This document shows positions 1 to 7,152 of a stretch of 8,159 nucleotides of DNA, piece after piece. Made by a program: the position numbers and the translations under genes. The stretch is taken from contig DDES01000127.1 in assembly GCA_002336765.1 (NCBI GenBank), positions 1 to 8,159 on the forward strand, written 5' to 3'. A model generated the notes under the pieces. The model ran no database searches, had not been told where the DNA came from, and saw only the letters and a list, made by a program, of their open reading frames with translations. The DNA comes from Novosphingobium sp. UBA1948. Lineage in GTDB: Bacteria; Pseudomonadota; Alphaproteobacteria; Sphingomonadales; Sphingomonadaceae. Numbering within the stretch: the first letter of the stretch is position 1; the number at the start of each line of letters is the position of its first letter.

Positions 1-1719
1 CCCGTTGCGGATAACCTGCCCGATTTGCAGCCCCAAGAAAAGGCGCGCGCCGGTAAGCGTTTCATTTTCGGACACAATAAAGCGCTTGTCCGGCCGATCA
101 TTGCCCAGATTCCAGTAGGCGTGGAAGGCTGCGGCCAGATCATGCAGGAAGAAGGCGATGCGATGTGGCTCGCGCGCCGCCGCCGCCGCCTCCACCAGAC
201 GCGGGAATTGCGCGGCCAGCTTCACCAGTTCCAGCTCTTCCGCGCCCAGCAGATCCAGCCCGTCCGCCTTGGCGGCAAAGCCCTCGCCTGCCGCCTTGCG
301 CAGGGTCGAGCAAATGCGCGCATGGGCATATTGCACGTAGAAAACAGGGTTGTCCTTGCTGGCCTCGACCACCTTGTCGAAGTCGAAGTCCATCTGGGCC
401 TCGGGCTTGCGGGTCAGCATGGTGAAGCGCACCACATCCTTGCCCACCATCTCCACCACATCGGCCAGTGTCACGAAATTACCAGCGCGCTTGGACATCT
501 TGAACGGCTCGCCGCCCTTCAGCAGCGCCACCATCTGCACCAGCTTGACCTCGAAGGGCTTGGCAGCGCCCTGTGCGCCGGTCATCGCGGCCACGGCGGC
601 CTTGATGCGCTTGACCGTACCGGCATGGTCCGCGCCCCAGATGTCGACCAGAGCATCGGCCTTCTGCGCCTTCTGGAAGTGATAGGCGAGATCCGCGCCG
701 AAATAGGTCCACGTGCCGTCCGACTTCTTGATCGGGCGGTCCTGATCGTCGCCGAATTTGGTGCTGCGGAACAGGGGCAGTGCCACCGGCTCCCAATCGT
801 CGGGCAGCTTGCCTTTGGGAGCCTCCAACTCGCCATCATAGACCAGATCCTGCGAGCGCAGCCACGCCTCGGCTTCATCCACCTTGCCGCTGGCCTGCAA
901 TTCGGCTTCGGAACTGAACAGATCATGCCGAATGCCCAGCAGCGCGAGATCGGCGCGGATCATGTCCATCATCGCGGCCACGGCCTTCACGCGGAAGATC
1001 GCCAGCCATTCTGCTTCAGGCGCGGCAGCATATTTGTCACCGAATTCCTCGGCCAAAGCCTGCCCCACGGGCACCAGATAGTCGCCCGGATAGAGGCCTT
1101 CGGGGATCGCGCCGACCGCTTCGCCCAGCGCCTCGCGGTAACGCACATGGGCACTGCGGGCCAGAACCTGCACCTGCGCGCCCGCATCATTCACGTAATA
1201 TTCGCGGATAACCTTGTGCCCCGCCCATTCGAGCAGGCTGGCCAAGGCATCGCCCACCACCGCGCCGCGGCAATGGCCCATATGCATCGGGCCGGTCGGG
1301 TTGGCCGAGACATATTCGACATTAACGGTGGCGCCCCCGCCCACGGCCGAACGCCCGTAATCGCCCGCCAGCGCGGCGATCTTGCGGATTTCCTCGACCC
1401 ATGCGGCGGCAGACAGGCGCAGGTTGATAAAGCCCGGCCCCGCGATTTCCGCCGAGGTCACCTGCGGCAGCTTCTCCAGCTCCGCCACCAGCAGCGTAGC
1501 CAGAGCGCGAGGATTGGTGCCCGCAGGCTTGGCCAGTACCATCGCGGCATTGGTGGCCAGATCGCCATGCGAAGGATCGCGCGGCGGCTCGACGGTAACA
1601 GCGGCGCGGTTCAGCCCGTCGGGCAATTGGCCGGCAGCCACCAGCGCGTCGAGCGCTGTGGCGACATGGCCGGAAAAGGCGGTGAAGATCGGGGCGGCGG
1701 CAAGTTTGCTATCAGACAT
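1..1719 (-). CDS. argS: arginyl-tRNA synthetase, 3' end cut by window edge
   Basis: This cytoplasmic class Ia aminoacyl-tRNA synthetase charges tRNA-Arg with arginine using ATP. The window holds 573 codons with no stop; since family members are usually about 560-590 residues, only the last few to about 20 residues should be missing beyond the left edge. The N-terminal tRNA-recognition (Add1) domain spans roughly residues 10-95. The HIGH signature is HMGH at residues 146-149, inside ANPTGPMHMGHCRG. The KMSKS-loop signature is KMSK at 407-410, followed by RAGN. The DALR anticodon-binding domain begins near VQYAHAR (462-468). The ATG at 1719 gives a normal N-terminus (MSDSKLAAAP); the ribosome site before it is weak. 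It lies 72 bases downstream of the lipoprotein gene on the same strand, so the two may share a transcript. All visible catalytic motifs are intact. Identity is very secure. Confidence 0.97.
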   Translation of the reverse strand, partial: MSDSKLAAAPIFTAFSGHVATALDALVAAGQLPDGLNRAAVTVEPPRDPSHGDLATNAAMVLAKPAGTNPRALATLLVAELEKLPQVTSAEIAGPGFINLRLSAAAWVEEIRKIAALAGDYGRSAVGGGATVNVEYVSANPTGPMHMGHCRGAVVGDALASLLEWAGHKVIREYYVNDAGAQVQVLARSAHVRYREALGEAVGAIPEGLYPGDYLVPVGQALAEEFGDKYAAAPEAEWLAIFRVKAVAAMMDMIRADLALLGIRHDLFSSEAELQASGKVDEAEAWLRSQDLVYDGELEAPKGKLPDDWEPVALPLFRSTKFGDDQDRPIKKSDGTWTYFGADLAYHFQKAQKADALVDIWGADHAGTVKRIKAAVAAMTGAQGAAKPFEVKLVQMVALLKGGEPFKMSKRAGNFVTLADVVEMVGKDVVRFTMLTRKPEAQMDFDFDKVVEASKDNPVFYVQYAHARICSTLRKAAGEGFAAKADGLDLLGAEELELVKLAAQFPRLVEAAAAAREPHRIAFFLHDLAAAFHAYWNLGNDRPDKRFIVSENETLTGARLFLGLQIGQVIRNG

Positions 1720-1756
1720 GGCGCGCGCTTACAGCGTTTGCGCCTCAGGGGAAAGG

Positions 1757-1777
1757 GGGATGCCAATCCATGGCCCC
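1757..1777 (-). other. weak bulged hairpin between lipoprotein gene and argS
   Basis: The 72-base gap between the two minus-strand genes can fold: GCCA (1762-1765) pairs with TGGC (1771-1774) around a 5-base loop, and GGG (1757-1759) pairs with CCC (1775-1777) after a 2-base AT bulge. On the minus strand it is followed only by a short TTT, so it is at best a leaky terminator or attenuator, or chance pairing in GC-rich DNA. Nothing else is visible in this gap. Confidence 0.2.
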
Positions 1778-1791
1778 GCCCTGCTCCCGCA

Positions 1792-2454
1792 TCACCGCGT
1801 GGCGTTGTAGTTCAACTGATCTTGCGTCAGTTGGAAGCCCACCAGAACTTCAAAGCTGGCGCGGGCCAGCGCGGCCTTGACCTCGGGATCGGTCAGCGGA
1901 TCGATAGCCGCATCGGCCTCGCCCGCCTTGCGCTCCTTGGTGATGCGCGCCCGCGCGTTGGTGTCCAGCGTTGCTTCCTTGCGGTCGATCACCGCACTGC
2001 CGCTAGCAGTGGTCTCGGCGCGCAACTGGCCATCGGCGAAGTGCAGCCTCGCCTCGCCAATGCGCTTGGAAATCACCACATTGCCACCGCGCACCACCGT
2101 CACGAAATAGGGCAGCACCACATCGCGCTCGCCCCGCGCATCGGCGCGGCGGGCCAGCACGCGGAAATTCACCGTCGAGGTGACCGGCGAGGCTTTCTCG
2201 TTGCAGACGCCGCGCACATCGGTGATGGCGGCCGAAATATCGATCGCCTTGGCATCACCCGTCGCGCTGCGGAAGGTGGTGATGTCGCCGGTGTAGTCGG
2301 CCATGCCCACCGCCGGACACACGCCGCGCACGGCGGTAATGCCCACGCCTTCGCCCCCCACCAGTTCACCCGTGCTCTGGCAAGCCGACAGCGCGAGAAC
2401 GGCGCCAGCGGCCAGCAGCGAGGCAATCATCGGGCGGGGCTGGAAGGGCATCAT
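1792..2454 (-). CDS. predicted lipoprotein of unknown function (220 aa)
   Basis: I do not recognise this family. The N-terminus is a lipoprotein signal: short start, hydrophobic IASLLAAGAVLALSAC with a lipobox L-S-A-C at residues 22-25, so Cys25 would be lipidated and become the mature N-terminus. The following residue is Gln, not Asp, which by the E. coli rule points to the outer membrane. The mature part has an eight-residue motif ITxVRGVC twice (39-46 and 77-84), which suggests a disulfide between Cys46 and Cys84 or a duplicated element. A strand-rich stretch follows (about 90-150), and a charged C-terminal region ends near residue 220. The frame is open 15 codons further up to an ATG at 2499, but an AAGGA site at 2460-2464 lies just before two adjacent ATGs (2454 and 2451), so one of these is the likely start. 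It sits directly upstream of argS and divergent from ispH. Function is unknown; a cell-envelope role is inferred only from the signal. Confidence 0.85.
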   Translation of the reverse strand: MMPFQPRPMIASLLAAGAVLALSACQSTGELVGGEGVGITAVRGVCPAVGMADYTGDITTFRSATGDAKAIDISAAITDVRGVCNEKASPVTSTVNFRVLARRADARGERDVVLPYFVTVVRGGNVVISKRIGEARLHFADGQLRAETTASGSAVIDRKEATLDTNARARITKERKAGEADAAIDPLTDPEVKAALARASFEVLVGFQLTQDQLNYNATR

Positions 2455-2459
2455 CGGGT

Positions 2460-2464
2460 TCCTT
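2460..2464 (-). promoter_or_regulatory. ribosome binding site AAGGA of the lipoprotein gene
   Basis: On the minus strand AAGGA lies 5 bases before the ATG at 2454 and 8 bases before the ATG at 2451. It argues against the longer in-frame start at 2499, since it would then be inside the coding region, and it places the lipobox at a normal distance from the N-terminus. Confidence 0.6.
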
Positions 2465-2489
2465 GGACAGCAAAAATCGGCGCCCTTGC

Positions 2490-2510
2490 GGGCAGTCATG
2501 TTTCCTGCCC
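2490..2510. repeat. inverted repeat GGGCAG-N9-CTGCCC in the divergent promoter region
   Basis: Perfect 6-bp arms at 2490-2495 and 2505-2510 flank a 9-base, AT-richer centre (TCATGTTTC). The 21-bp span and its place between divergent genes fit a dimer-binding operator, but 6-bp GC arms also arise by chance in DNA like this. No regulator is identified. Confidence 0.3.
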
Positions 2511-2534
2511 TAGCGGGCCGGATGCGAAAGCGCT

Positions 2535-2539
2535 AGAGG
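2535..2539 (+). promoter_or_regulatory. ribosome binding site AGAGG of ispH
   Basis: AGAGG is separated by 7 bases from the ATG at 2547. This is good Shine-Dalgarno spacing and supports that start. Confidence 0.6.
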
Positions 2540-2546
2540 CCGCAAG

Positions 2547-3533
2547 ATGAACGCCAGCTTTCCCGCCACCGAACCCACAGAGAATTCATCCGCCACACCG
2601 GATGCGCTCAAGCTTCTGATCGCCGCACCGCGCGGATTCTGCGCCGGTGTGGATCGCGCCATCGAAATCGTGGAACGCGCGATTCGCAAATATGGCGCGC
2701 CGGTCTATGTGCGCCACGAAATCGTGCACAACCGCTATGTGGTGGACAGTTTGCAGGCCAAGGGCGCCATTTTCGTAGAGGAACTGGACGAGGTTCCCGA
2801 TGGTGTTCCCGTGATTTTCTCGGCTCATGGCGTGCCCAAGGCGGTGCCCGAGGCGGCCTCGGCGCGCGGGCTCGACTGGCTGGATGCCACCTGCCCGCTG
2901 GTGAGCAAGGTGCATCGGCAGGCCGAACGCCTGATCGAGGCAGGGCGCCATATCCTGTTCATCGGCCACTGCGGCCATCCCGAGGTGATCGGTACCTTCG
3001 GTCAGGTGCCCGAGGGCACGATGACGCTGGTGGAAACGGTGGAGGATGTCGCCACTCTGAACTTCGGGCCCGATGATTCGCTCGGCTTCCTCACGCAAAC
3101 CACGCTGTCGGTGGACGACACGGCCGAGATCATCGCCGCACTCAAGGCCCGCTTCCCCCAGATCCACGCGCCTCGCGCCGAGGATATCTGCTATGCCACC
3201 TCGAACCGTCAGGCGGCGGTGAAGGCCATCGCCCCGCAATGCGATCTGTTGCTGGTGATCGGCGCGCCCAATTCGTCAAACTCGATGCGGCTGGTCGAAG
3301 TGGCCGAGCGCTGCGGCACGCCCGCCCATCTGGTGCAGCGCGGCAGCGATGTCGATCCGGCATGGCTTTCCGGCATCGCCACGCTGGGCCTGACCGCTGG
3401 CGCCAGCGCGCCCGAGGAACTGGTGCGCGAAGTAGTCGATGTGGTGGCGCGCCACCGCAGGGTGGAGGAGGAGACCTTCGTGACCGCCGAGGAGCATATG
3501 GTGTTCAAACTGCCGCGACAATTGGCGGATTAA
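2547..3533 (+). CDS. ispH: 4-hydroxy-3-methylbut-2-enyl diphosphate reductase
   Basis: IspH (LytB) is the iron-sulfur enzyme of the last MEP-pathway step. It reduces HMBPP to isopentenyl and dimethylallyl diphosphate in the cytoplasm. The 328-residue protein is slightly longer than the E. coli enzyme (316) because of about 16 extra N-terminal residues. The three cluster-binding cysteines are present: Cys32 (APRGFCAGVDRA), Cys116 (DATCPLV) and Cys215 (DICYATSNRQ). The substrate-binding residues are also there: His57 (VRHEIVHN), His94 (SAHGVP), His144 and Glu146 (GHPEV), and the SSNS segment (PNSSNSMRL) that corresponds to Ser225/Asn227 of E. coli. The start is supported by an AGAGG site. It is the first gene of a tight plus-strand operon with thrB (5-base gap) and rnhA. 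Nothing is missing or odd. The reading is secure. Confidence 0.98.
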   Translation: MNASFPATEPTENSSATPDALKLLIAAPRGFCAGVDRAIEIVERAIRKYGAPVYVRHEIVHNRYVVDSLQAKGAIFVEELDEVPDGVPVIFSAHGVPKAVPEAASARGLDWLDATCPLVSKVHRQAERLIEAGRHILFIGHCGHPEVIGTFGQVPEGTMTLVETVEDVATLNFGPDDSLGFLTQTTLSVDDTAEIIAALKARFPQIHAPRAEDICYATSNRQAAVKAIAPQCDLLLVIGAPNSSNSMRLVEVAERCGTPAHLVQRGSDVDPAWLSGIATLGLTAGASAPEELVREVVDVVARHRRVEEETFVTAEEHMVFKLPRQLAD

Positions 3534-3538
3534 GCGCG

Positions 3539-4528
3539 ATGGCGGTCTATACCCAGCTTGGCGCGGAAGTGCTGGCAGCGCTGATGGCGCAATTCGATGT
3601 GGGCGAACTGGTTTCAGCCAAGGGCATTGCCGAGGGTGTATCAAACAGCAACTGGCTGGTGGAAACCACGGGGCGCGACGGGAGCGGTACGCGCTTTATC
3701 CTCACCATGTTCGAAGGCCGGACGGAAGTGGCCGAATTGCCCTTTTTCCTCGGCCTGCTCGACCATCTGGCCGACAAGGGCGCGCCGGTGCCCCGCACCA
3801 TCCATGATCGCGCGGGCGCCAGCTTCCGCTGGATCGAGGACGCCGACGGGGTTTCCAAGGCCGTCACGCTGATCGAATTTCTGCCGGGCGTGTCTGTGTC
3901 CGAACCCACCCCCGCGCAGGCCCGCGCCGTGGGCGAGGCTTTGGCCCGCGTCCATCTGGCCGCCGCCGATTTCGGCCAGAGCCGCGCCAACACGCTGGCG
4001 CTTGCCGGTTGGCGCGACTTGCTGGATACCTGCGGGGCCGAGGGACTGGCCGCGATCAACCCCGAGCTGGCCCCGCTGGTAACTGCCGAACTGGCCGCGC
4101 TGGAGCGGGAATGGCCGGTGGATTTGCCGCGCGGCATCGTACATGCTGACCTGTTTCCCGACAATGTACTGATGCTGGGCGAGGCGGTCACGGGGCTGAT
4201 CGATTTCTATTTCGCCTGCACCGATCTGTTGGCCTATGATGTGGCCGTAACCCACGCAGCATGGTGCTTCTCGGGCGATGGGGCGCGTTTCGATGCGGCC
4301 ATCTCGGCGGCACTGTTGGCGGGTTACGAGGCGGTGCGTCCGCTGACGGATGCCGAGCGCGCGGCGATGCCGGTGTTGGCGCGCGGCGCGGCCATGCGCT
4401 TTCTGGCCACCCGCGCCTATGACTGGATCAACACGCCCGCCGATGCGCTGGTGGTGAAGAAAGACCCGATGGCCTTTGCGCGGCGACTGCAATTTTATGC
4501 GGCCAATCCCGCGCTTTTCAACGCATGA
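3539..4528 (+). CDS. thrB: homoserine kinase, type II (APH/choline kinase fold)
   Basis: This 329-residue protein phosphorylates homoserine to O-phosphohomoserine, the substrate of threonine synthase. It belongs to the aminoglycoside phosphotransferase-like ThrB family found in alphaproteobacteria and pseudomonads, not to the GHMP kinase ThrB of E. coli. The catalytic-loop motif HADLFPDN is at residues 202-209, with Asp204 as the expected catalytic base and Asn209 as a metal ligand. The DFG-like metal-binding aspartate is Asp222 in LIDFYFA. The N-terminal lobe carries EGVSNSNWLVET (about 32-43), the nucleotide-loop region of this family. The frame is open 100 codons upstream inside ispH, but the family N-terminus (MAVYTQLGAEVLAALM) starts at 3539. 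That start is 5 bases after the ispH stop with only a weak ribosome site, so translational coupling is likely. Its stop overlaps the rnhA start. A related sugar or choline kinase is unlikely given the neighbours and length. Confidence 0.95.
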   Translation: MAVYTQLGAEVLAALMAQFDVGELVSAKGIAEGVSNSNWLVETTGRDGSGTRFILTMFEGRTEVAELPFFLGLLDHLADKGAPVPRTIHDRAGASFRWIEDADGVSKAVTLIEFLPGVSVSEPTPAQARAVGEALARVHLAAADFGQSRANTLALAGWRDLLDTCGAEGLAAINPELAPLVTAELAALEREWPVDLPRGIVHADLFPDNVLMLGEAVTGLIDFYFACTDLLAYDVAVTHAAWCFSGDGARFDAAISAALLAGYEAVRPLTDAERAAMPVLARGAAMRFLATRAYDWINTPADALVVKKDPMAFARRLQFYAANPALFNA

Positions 4529-4995
4529 AGCAGGTCGAGATTTTCACCGACGGCGCCTGCAAGGGCAACCCCGGCCCTGGCGGCTGGGGCGCCTTGCTGC
4601 GGATGGGTACGGCGGAAAAGGAATTGTCGGGCAGCGATCCGGAAACCACCAACAACCGCATGGAAATGACCGCCGTGATCCGTGCGCTGGCCGCCCTCAA
4701 CCAGCCCTGCGCCGTGACGCTCTGCACCGACAGCAAATATGTGATCGACGGCATCACCAAATGGGTGTTCGGCTGGCAGAAAAAGGGCTGGGTCAACGCC
4801 AAAAAAGAGCCGGTCGCCAACGAGGATCTGTGGCGCGAGATGCTGATCGTGATCAAGCCACACACAATCGACTGGCAATGGGTGCGCGGCCATAATGGCC
4901 ATGCCGAAAATGAACGGGTGGACAAGCTGGCCAGCGATGCCGCGCTGGCGGTTTCGGCGCAGAGCAAGGCGCGCGCAACAAGTGCTAGGTCCTAG
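4525..4995 (+). CDS. rnhA: ribonuclease HI
   Basis: RNase HI cuts the RNA strand of RNA:DNA hybrids during Okazaki-primer removal and R-loop clearance in the cytoplasm. The 156-residue length matches the E. coli enzyme (155). The catalytic acidic residues are Asp9 (FTDGACKGNPGPGGWG), Glu47 (NNRMEMTA), Asp69 (CTDSKYVIDGI) and Asp133 (ERVDKLA). The proton-shuttling histidine is His123 (RGHNGH). The lysine- and tryptophan-rich stretch at about residues 80-96 is the basic protrusion (handle) that binds the hybrid. There is no N-terminal hybrid-binding domain of the RNase H1 type seen in eukaryotes. The ATG overlaps the thrB stop as ATGA, typical of translational coupling. The TAG stop overlaps the stop of the convergent pbpC by sharing a CTAG. 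Secure call. Confidence 0.98.
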   Translation: MKQVEIFTDGACKGNPGPGGWGALLRMGTAEKELSGSDPETTNNRMEMTAVIRALAALNQPCAVTLCTDSKYVIDGITKWVFGWQKKGWVNAKKEPVANEDLWREMLIVIKPHTIDWQWVRGHNGHAENERVDKLASDAALAVSAQSKARATSARS

Positions 4996-4996
4996 C
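4984..4996. other. palindrome GCTAGG-T-CCTAGC at convergent gene ends
   Basis: A perfect 6-1-6 palindrome covers the last codons of rnhA and the stop codons of both rnhA and pbpC. As RNA it could fold on either strand into a short hairpin (GCTAG/CTAGC, 3-base loop), which could help bidirectional termination. There is no T-run on either side, so it is not a classic intrinsic terminator. It may be only a by-product of two CTAG tetramers seven bases apart. Confidence 0.3.
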
Positions 4997-7151
4997 GCAC
5001 CGAAAAGCGCACCTGATCGACAATCCGCCCGCCCGCATCGACCAGCGCCAACAGATGGCTGCCCGGGATCAGCGGCAGTTGCGGACCGCTGCCCACAGGC
5101 GGCAGCGGGCGCCCGTCCAGCTTCAACTGCAACAGGCTGGCATCCCCTGCCAGTGTCACGCCGATGGTCTGGCGGGCGGCCGGAATGTCGGGATCGATGG
5201 CATAGACCGCGCCCGACACCGGATTGGTGATGCGCGGCCTTTCGGCCAGAGCGGGAGCGGGTGCGATCAGTCGCTGCTGCGTGCCGGCCAGGAACCATTC
5301 CACCCGCGCGGGTTCATGCCCTGCGGCAAAAGTCACACGGGTCGGCACAACATTGGCAGGGCGCGGTGGCGCGCGGCCTGCCACGCTTGCATGCAGCGCC
5401 AGCATGATGTCGCGCCACACCGGCGCCGCACCGGCCGTGCCCGATACCGCACGCATCGGGTCGCCCTCCAGATTGCCCACCCATACAGCCACGGTGTAGG
5501 CGTCGGAAAAGCCCACGCACCAATTGTCGCGCATCGCCTTGCTGGTGCCGGTTTTCGCCGCCGCCCAGAACGGTAGGCGCAGCGCGGAATCGACGCCGAA
5601 TGTGTTGGCCCGCGCGCTGGCATCAGCCAGAACATCGTCGATGATCCACGCCGCACCGGCATCCAGCACCTGCCGCGACGGGCCATGCGGGTCGTCCGGC
5701 TTCATCCGCAAAGGCGTCCAGCGCCCCAGATTGGCCAGCGTGCGATAGGCATTGGCCTGCTGCAACAGCGTCACCTCGGCCGAACCGAGCGCCAGCGAAA
5801 AGCCGTAGAACGCCCCATCGGCATCCAGATCATCATAGCCCAGATCGGCCAGACGATCGCGGAAGGGTTGCACACCGGCCAGCAGCAGCGCGCGCACCGC
5901 CGGCACATTGAGCGAATTGGCCAGCGCGCGGCGCGCCGAAACCGGCCCCATGAACTGGTTGTCGTAATTGCGCGGCACATAGAGGCCCGAGGCGGTGTCG
6001 AGTTGCACCGGCGAATCATCGAGGATCGAGGCGGCCGTAAGCCACTTGCTCTCGATCAGTTGAGCATAGAGATGCGGCTTGAGCGTCGATCCCGCCTGAC
6101 GCGGCGCGGCGGCGCCATCAACCATGGCGGCGGTCGATCCCAGCCCGACCCCGCCGACATAGGCCAGCACATCCCCGCTGGCATTGTCGAGAACCACCAC
6201 CGCACCATCGCGGGCACGATTCGCGCCCAGCCCCTCCAGTTGATGGCGCAGCGCCTGAATGGCGGTACGCTGGATCGCGGCATCCAGCGTGGTGGTCACC
6301 CTCATCCCCGCCTGCGTCAGCAGATGTTGCGCCAGATGGGGGGCCAGATCCGGCCCCTGCCCGCGCAAACGCGCCGGATCGCCGGTGCTCTGCGCCAGCG
6401 CGGTCAGTGCCGGACAATCGCCCGGGATCAGTCGGCAGGCCCGCGCCGCCAGCGCCGTCGGCTGCGCTGCGGGATTGGGCAACAGGGCGACCAGCAACGC
6501 CGCCTCGCGCTTGTCCAGTTGCGCCACGGATTTACCGAAAAGTCCTTGCGAGGCCGCCGCCACACCCTGTGTCTCGCCGCGAAAGGGGGCAAGGTTGAGG
6601 TAAGCCTCGAGGATCTCGTCCTTGCTCCACGCCGCTTCCAGCGCATGGGCGGCGCGCATCTGGCGCAGCTTGGCCAGCCAGCCGCGCTGCCCCGGCGTGC
6701 CGATCTGCGGCCAGAGATAGGCTGCTGCCTGCATGGTGATGGTCGAGGCGCCGCGCAGCCTGTGCCCGCGCTGCATCACCCAATCGCGCAGCGATCCCCC
6801 CAGCGCCAGCCAATCCACCCCGCCGTGCCAGCGGAAACGCCGGTCCTCCGCCTGCAGCAGCATGTCGGGCAGATCGGGCGGCATGTCCGCCAGACGGACC
6901 CAGCCCAGCCGCAACTGGTCGAAATCGATCCGCACGGCTTCGAGCGGTTGTCCATGCCGGTCATAGAGCCACGCCTCGCTCGACTGCCAATGACGCTTTT
7001 GCCACGCAAGGTCGGGCACGGGCGGCGGATAGGTTGCCCAATCGAGCGCCAGCAGCAGAGAGAGCGCCGCCGCCACCCCCGTCACCATCCAGCGCTGGCG
7101 CACCGACATGTCGCGCCAGATGCCCCGCAGCGAGGCCAGCCATGCATTCAT
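4992..7151 (-). CDS. pbpC: penicillin-binding protein 1C (bifunctional transglycosylase/transpeptidase)
   Basis: This 719-residue inner-membrane protein has its catalytic domains in the periplasm. A basic N-terminus is followed by one membrane segment (about residues 21-38). The GT51 glycosyltransferase domain has the catalytic Glu102 in EDRRFRWHGGVD, then GASTITMQ (134-141) and the PFRGE segment (189-193). The transpeptidase domain carries SxxK as STLK (Ser355-Lys358), SLN (413-415) and KTGTS (533-537), so all penicillin-binding motifs are intact. The last 80-90 residues match the BiPBP_C C-terminal domain that marks PBP1C and separates it from PBP1A/1B. Length is a little below E. coli PbpC (770). 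The ATG at 7151 comes one base after the macroglobulin stop, so translation is probably coupled. The known family pairing suggests a wall-repair role alongside the macroglobulin. The stop codon overlaps that of rnhA on the other strand. Confidence 0.97.
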   Translation of the reverse strand: MNAWLASLRGIWRDMSVRQRWMVTGVAAALSLLLALDWATYPPPVPDLAWQKRHWQSSEAWLYDRHGQPLEAVRIDFDQLRLGWVRLADMPPDLPDMLLQAEDRRFRWHGGVDWLALGGSLRDWVMQRGHRLRGASTITMQAAAYLWPQIGTPGQRGWLAKLRQMRAAHALEAAWSKDEILEAYLNLAPFRGETQGVAAASQGLFGKSVAQLDKREAALLVALLPNPAAQPTALAARACRLIPGDCPALTALAQSTGDPARLRGQGPDLAPHLAQHLLTQAGMRVTTTLDAAIQRTAIQALRHQLEGLGANRARDGAVVVLDNASGDVLAYVGGVGLGSTAAMVDGAAAPRQAGSTLKPHLYAQLIESKWLTAASILDDSPVQLDTASGLYVPRNYDNQFMGPVSARRALANSLNVPAVRALLLAGVQPFRDRLADLGYDDLDADGAFYGFSLALGSAEVTLLQQANAYRTLANLGRWTPLRMKPDDPHGPSRQVLDAGAAWIIDDVLADASARANTFGVDSALRLPFWAAAKTGTSKAMRDNWCVGFSDAYTVAVWVGNLEGDPMRAVSGTAGAAPVWRDIMLALHASVAGRAPPRPANVVPTRVTFAAGHEPARVEWFLAGTQQRLIAPAPALAERPRITNPVSGAVYAIDPDIPAARQTIGVTLAGDASLLQLKLDGRPLPPVGSGPQLPLIPGSHLLALVDAGGRIVDQVRFSVR

Positions 7152-7152
7152 G

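Larger units (their letters stand above)
2455..2546. promoter_or_regulatory. divergent intergenic promoter region, lipoprotein gene / ispH
   Basis: These 92 bases are the only non-coding DNA between two divergently transcribed genes, so they must contain the start signals for the lipoprotein gene (and perhaps argS) leftward, and for ispH-thrB-rnhA rightward, unless transcription enters from elsewhere. I see no strong sigma-70 promoter. A weak candidate for ispH is TTGCGG at 2486-2491 followed after 17 bases by CCTAGC at 2509-2514. The region also has a 6-bp inverted repeat, listed separately. Promoter presence is inferred from gene layout. Confidence 0.5.

Noticed and set aside
2455..2499. 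15-codon N-terminal extension of the lipoprotein from an ATG at 2499
   Set aside because: It would place the AAGGA ribosome site inside the gene and push the lipobox to residue 40; the adjacent ATGs at 2454/2451 fit both signals better.
25..2550. 841-codon open frame on the plus strand, opposite argS and the lipoprotein gene, ending in an ATGA overlap with ispH
   Set aside because: Its codons are in exact register with the minus-strand genes, so stops could only arise opposite TTA, CTA or TCA codons, which are rare in this GC-rich genome. The protein is His/Arg/Gln-rich with no recognisable domain, while argS on the other strand has full motifs. The ATGA overlap is taken as chance.
2586..3239. 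217-codon minus-strand frame inside ispH
   Set aside because: In codon register with ispH, which has all its cysteines and substrate residues; an antisense shadow.
3239..3538. 100-codon in-frame upstream extension of thrB lying inside ispH
   Set aside because: The extension is Arg/Gly-rich out-of-frame ispH sequence; the family N-terminus begins at the ATG at 3539.
3641..4492. 283-codon minus-strand frame inside thrB
   Set aside because: In codon register with thrB and without any recognisable protein features; an antisense shadow.
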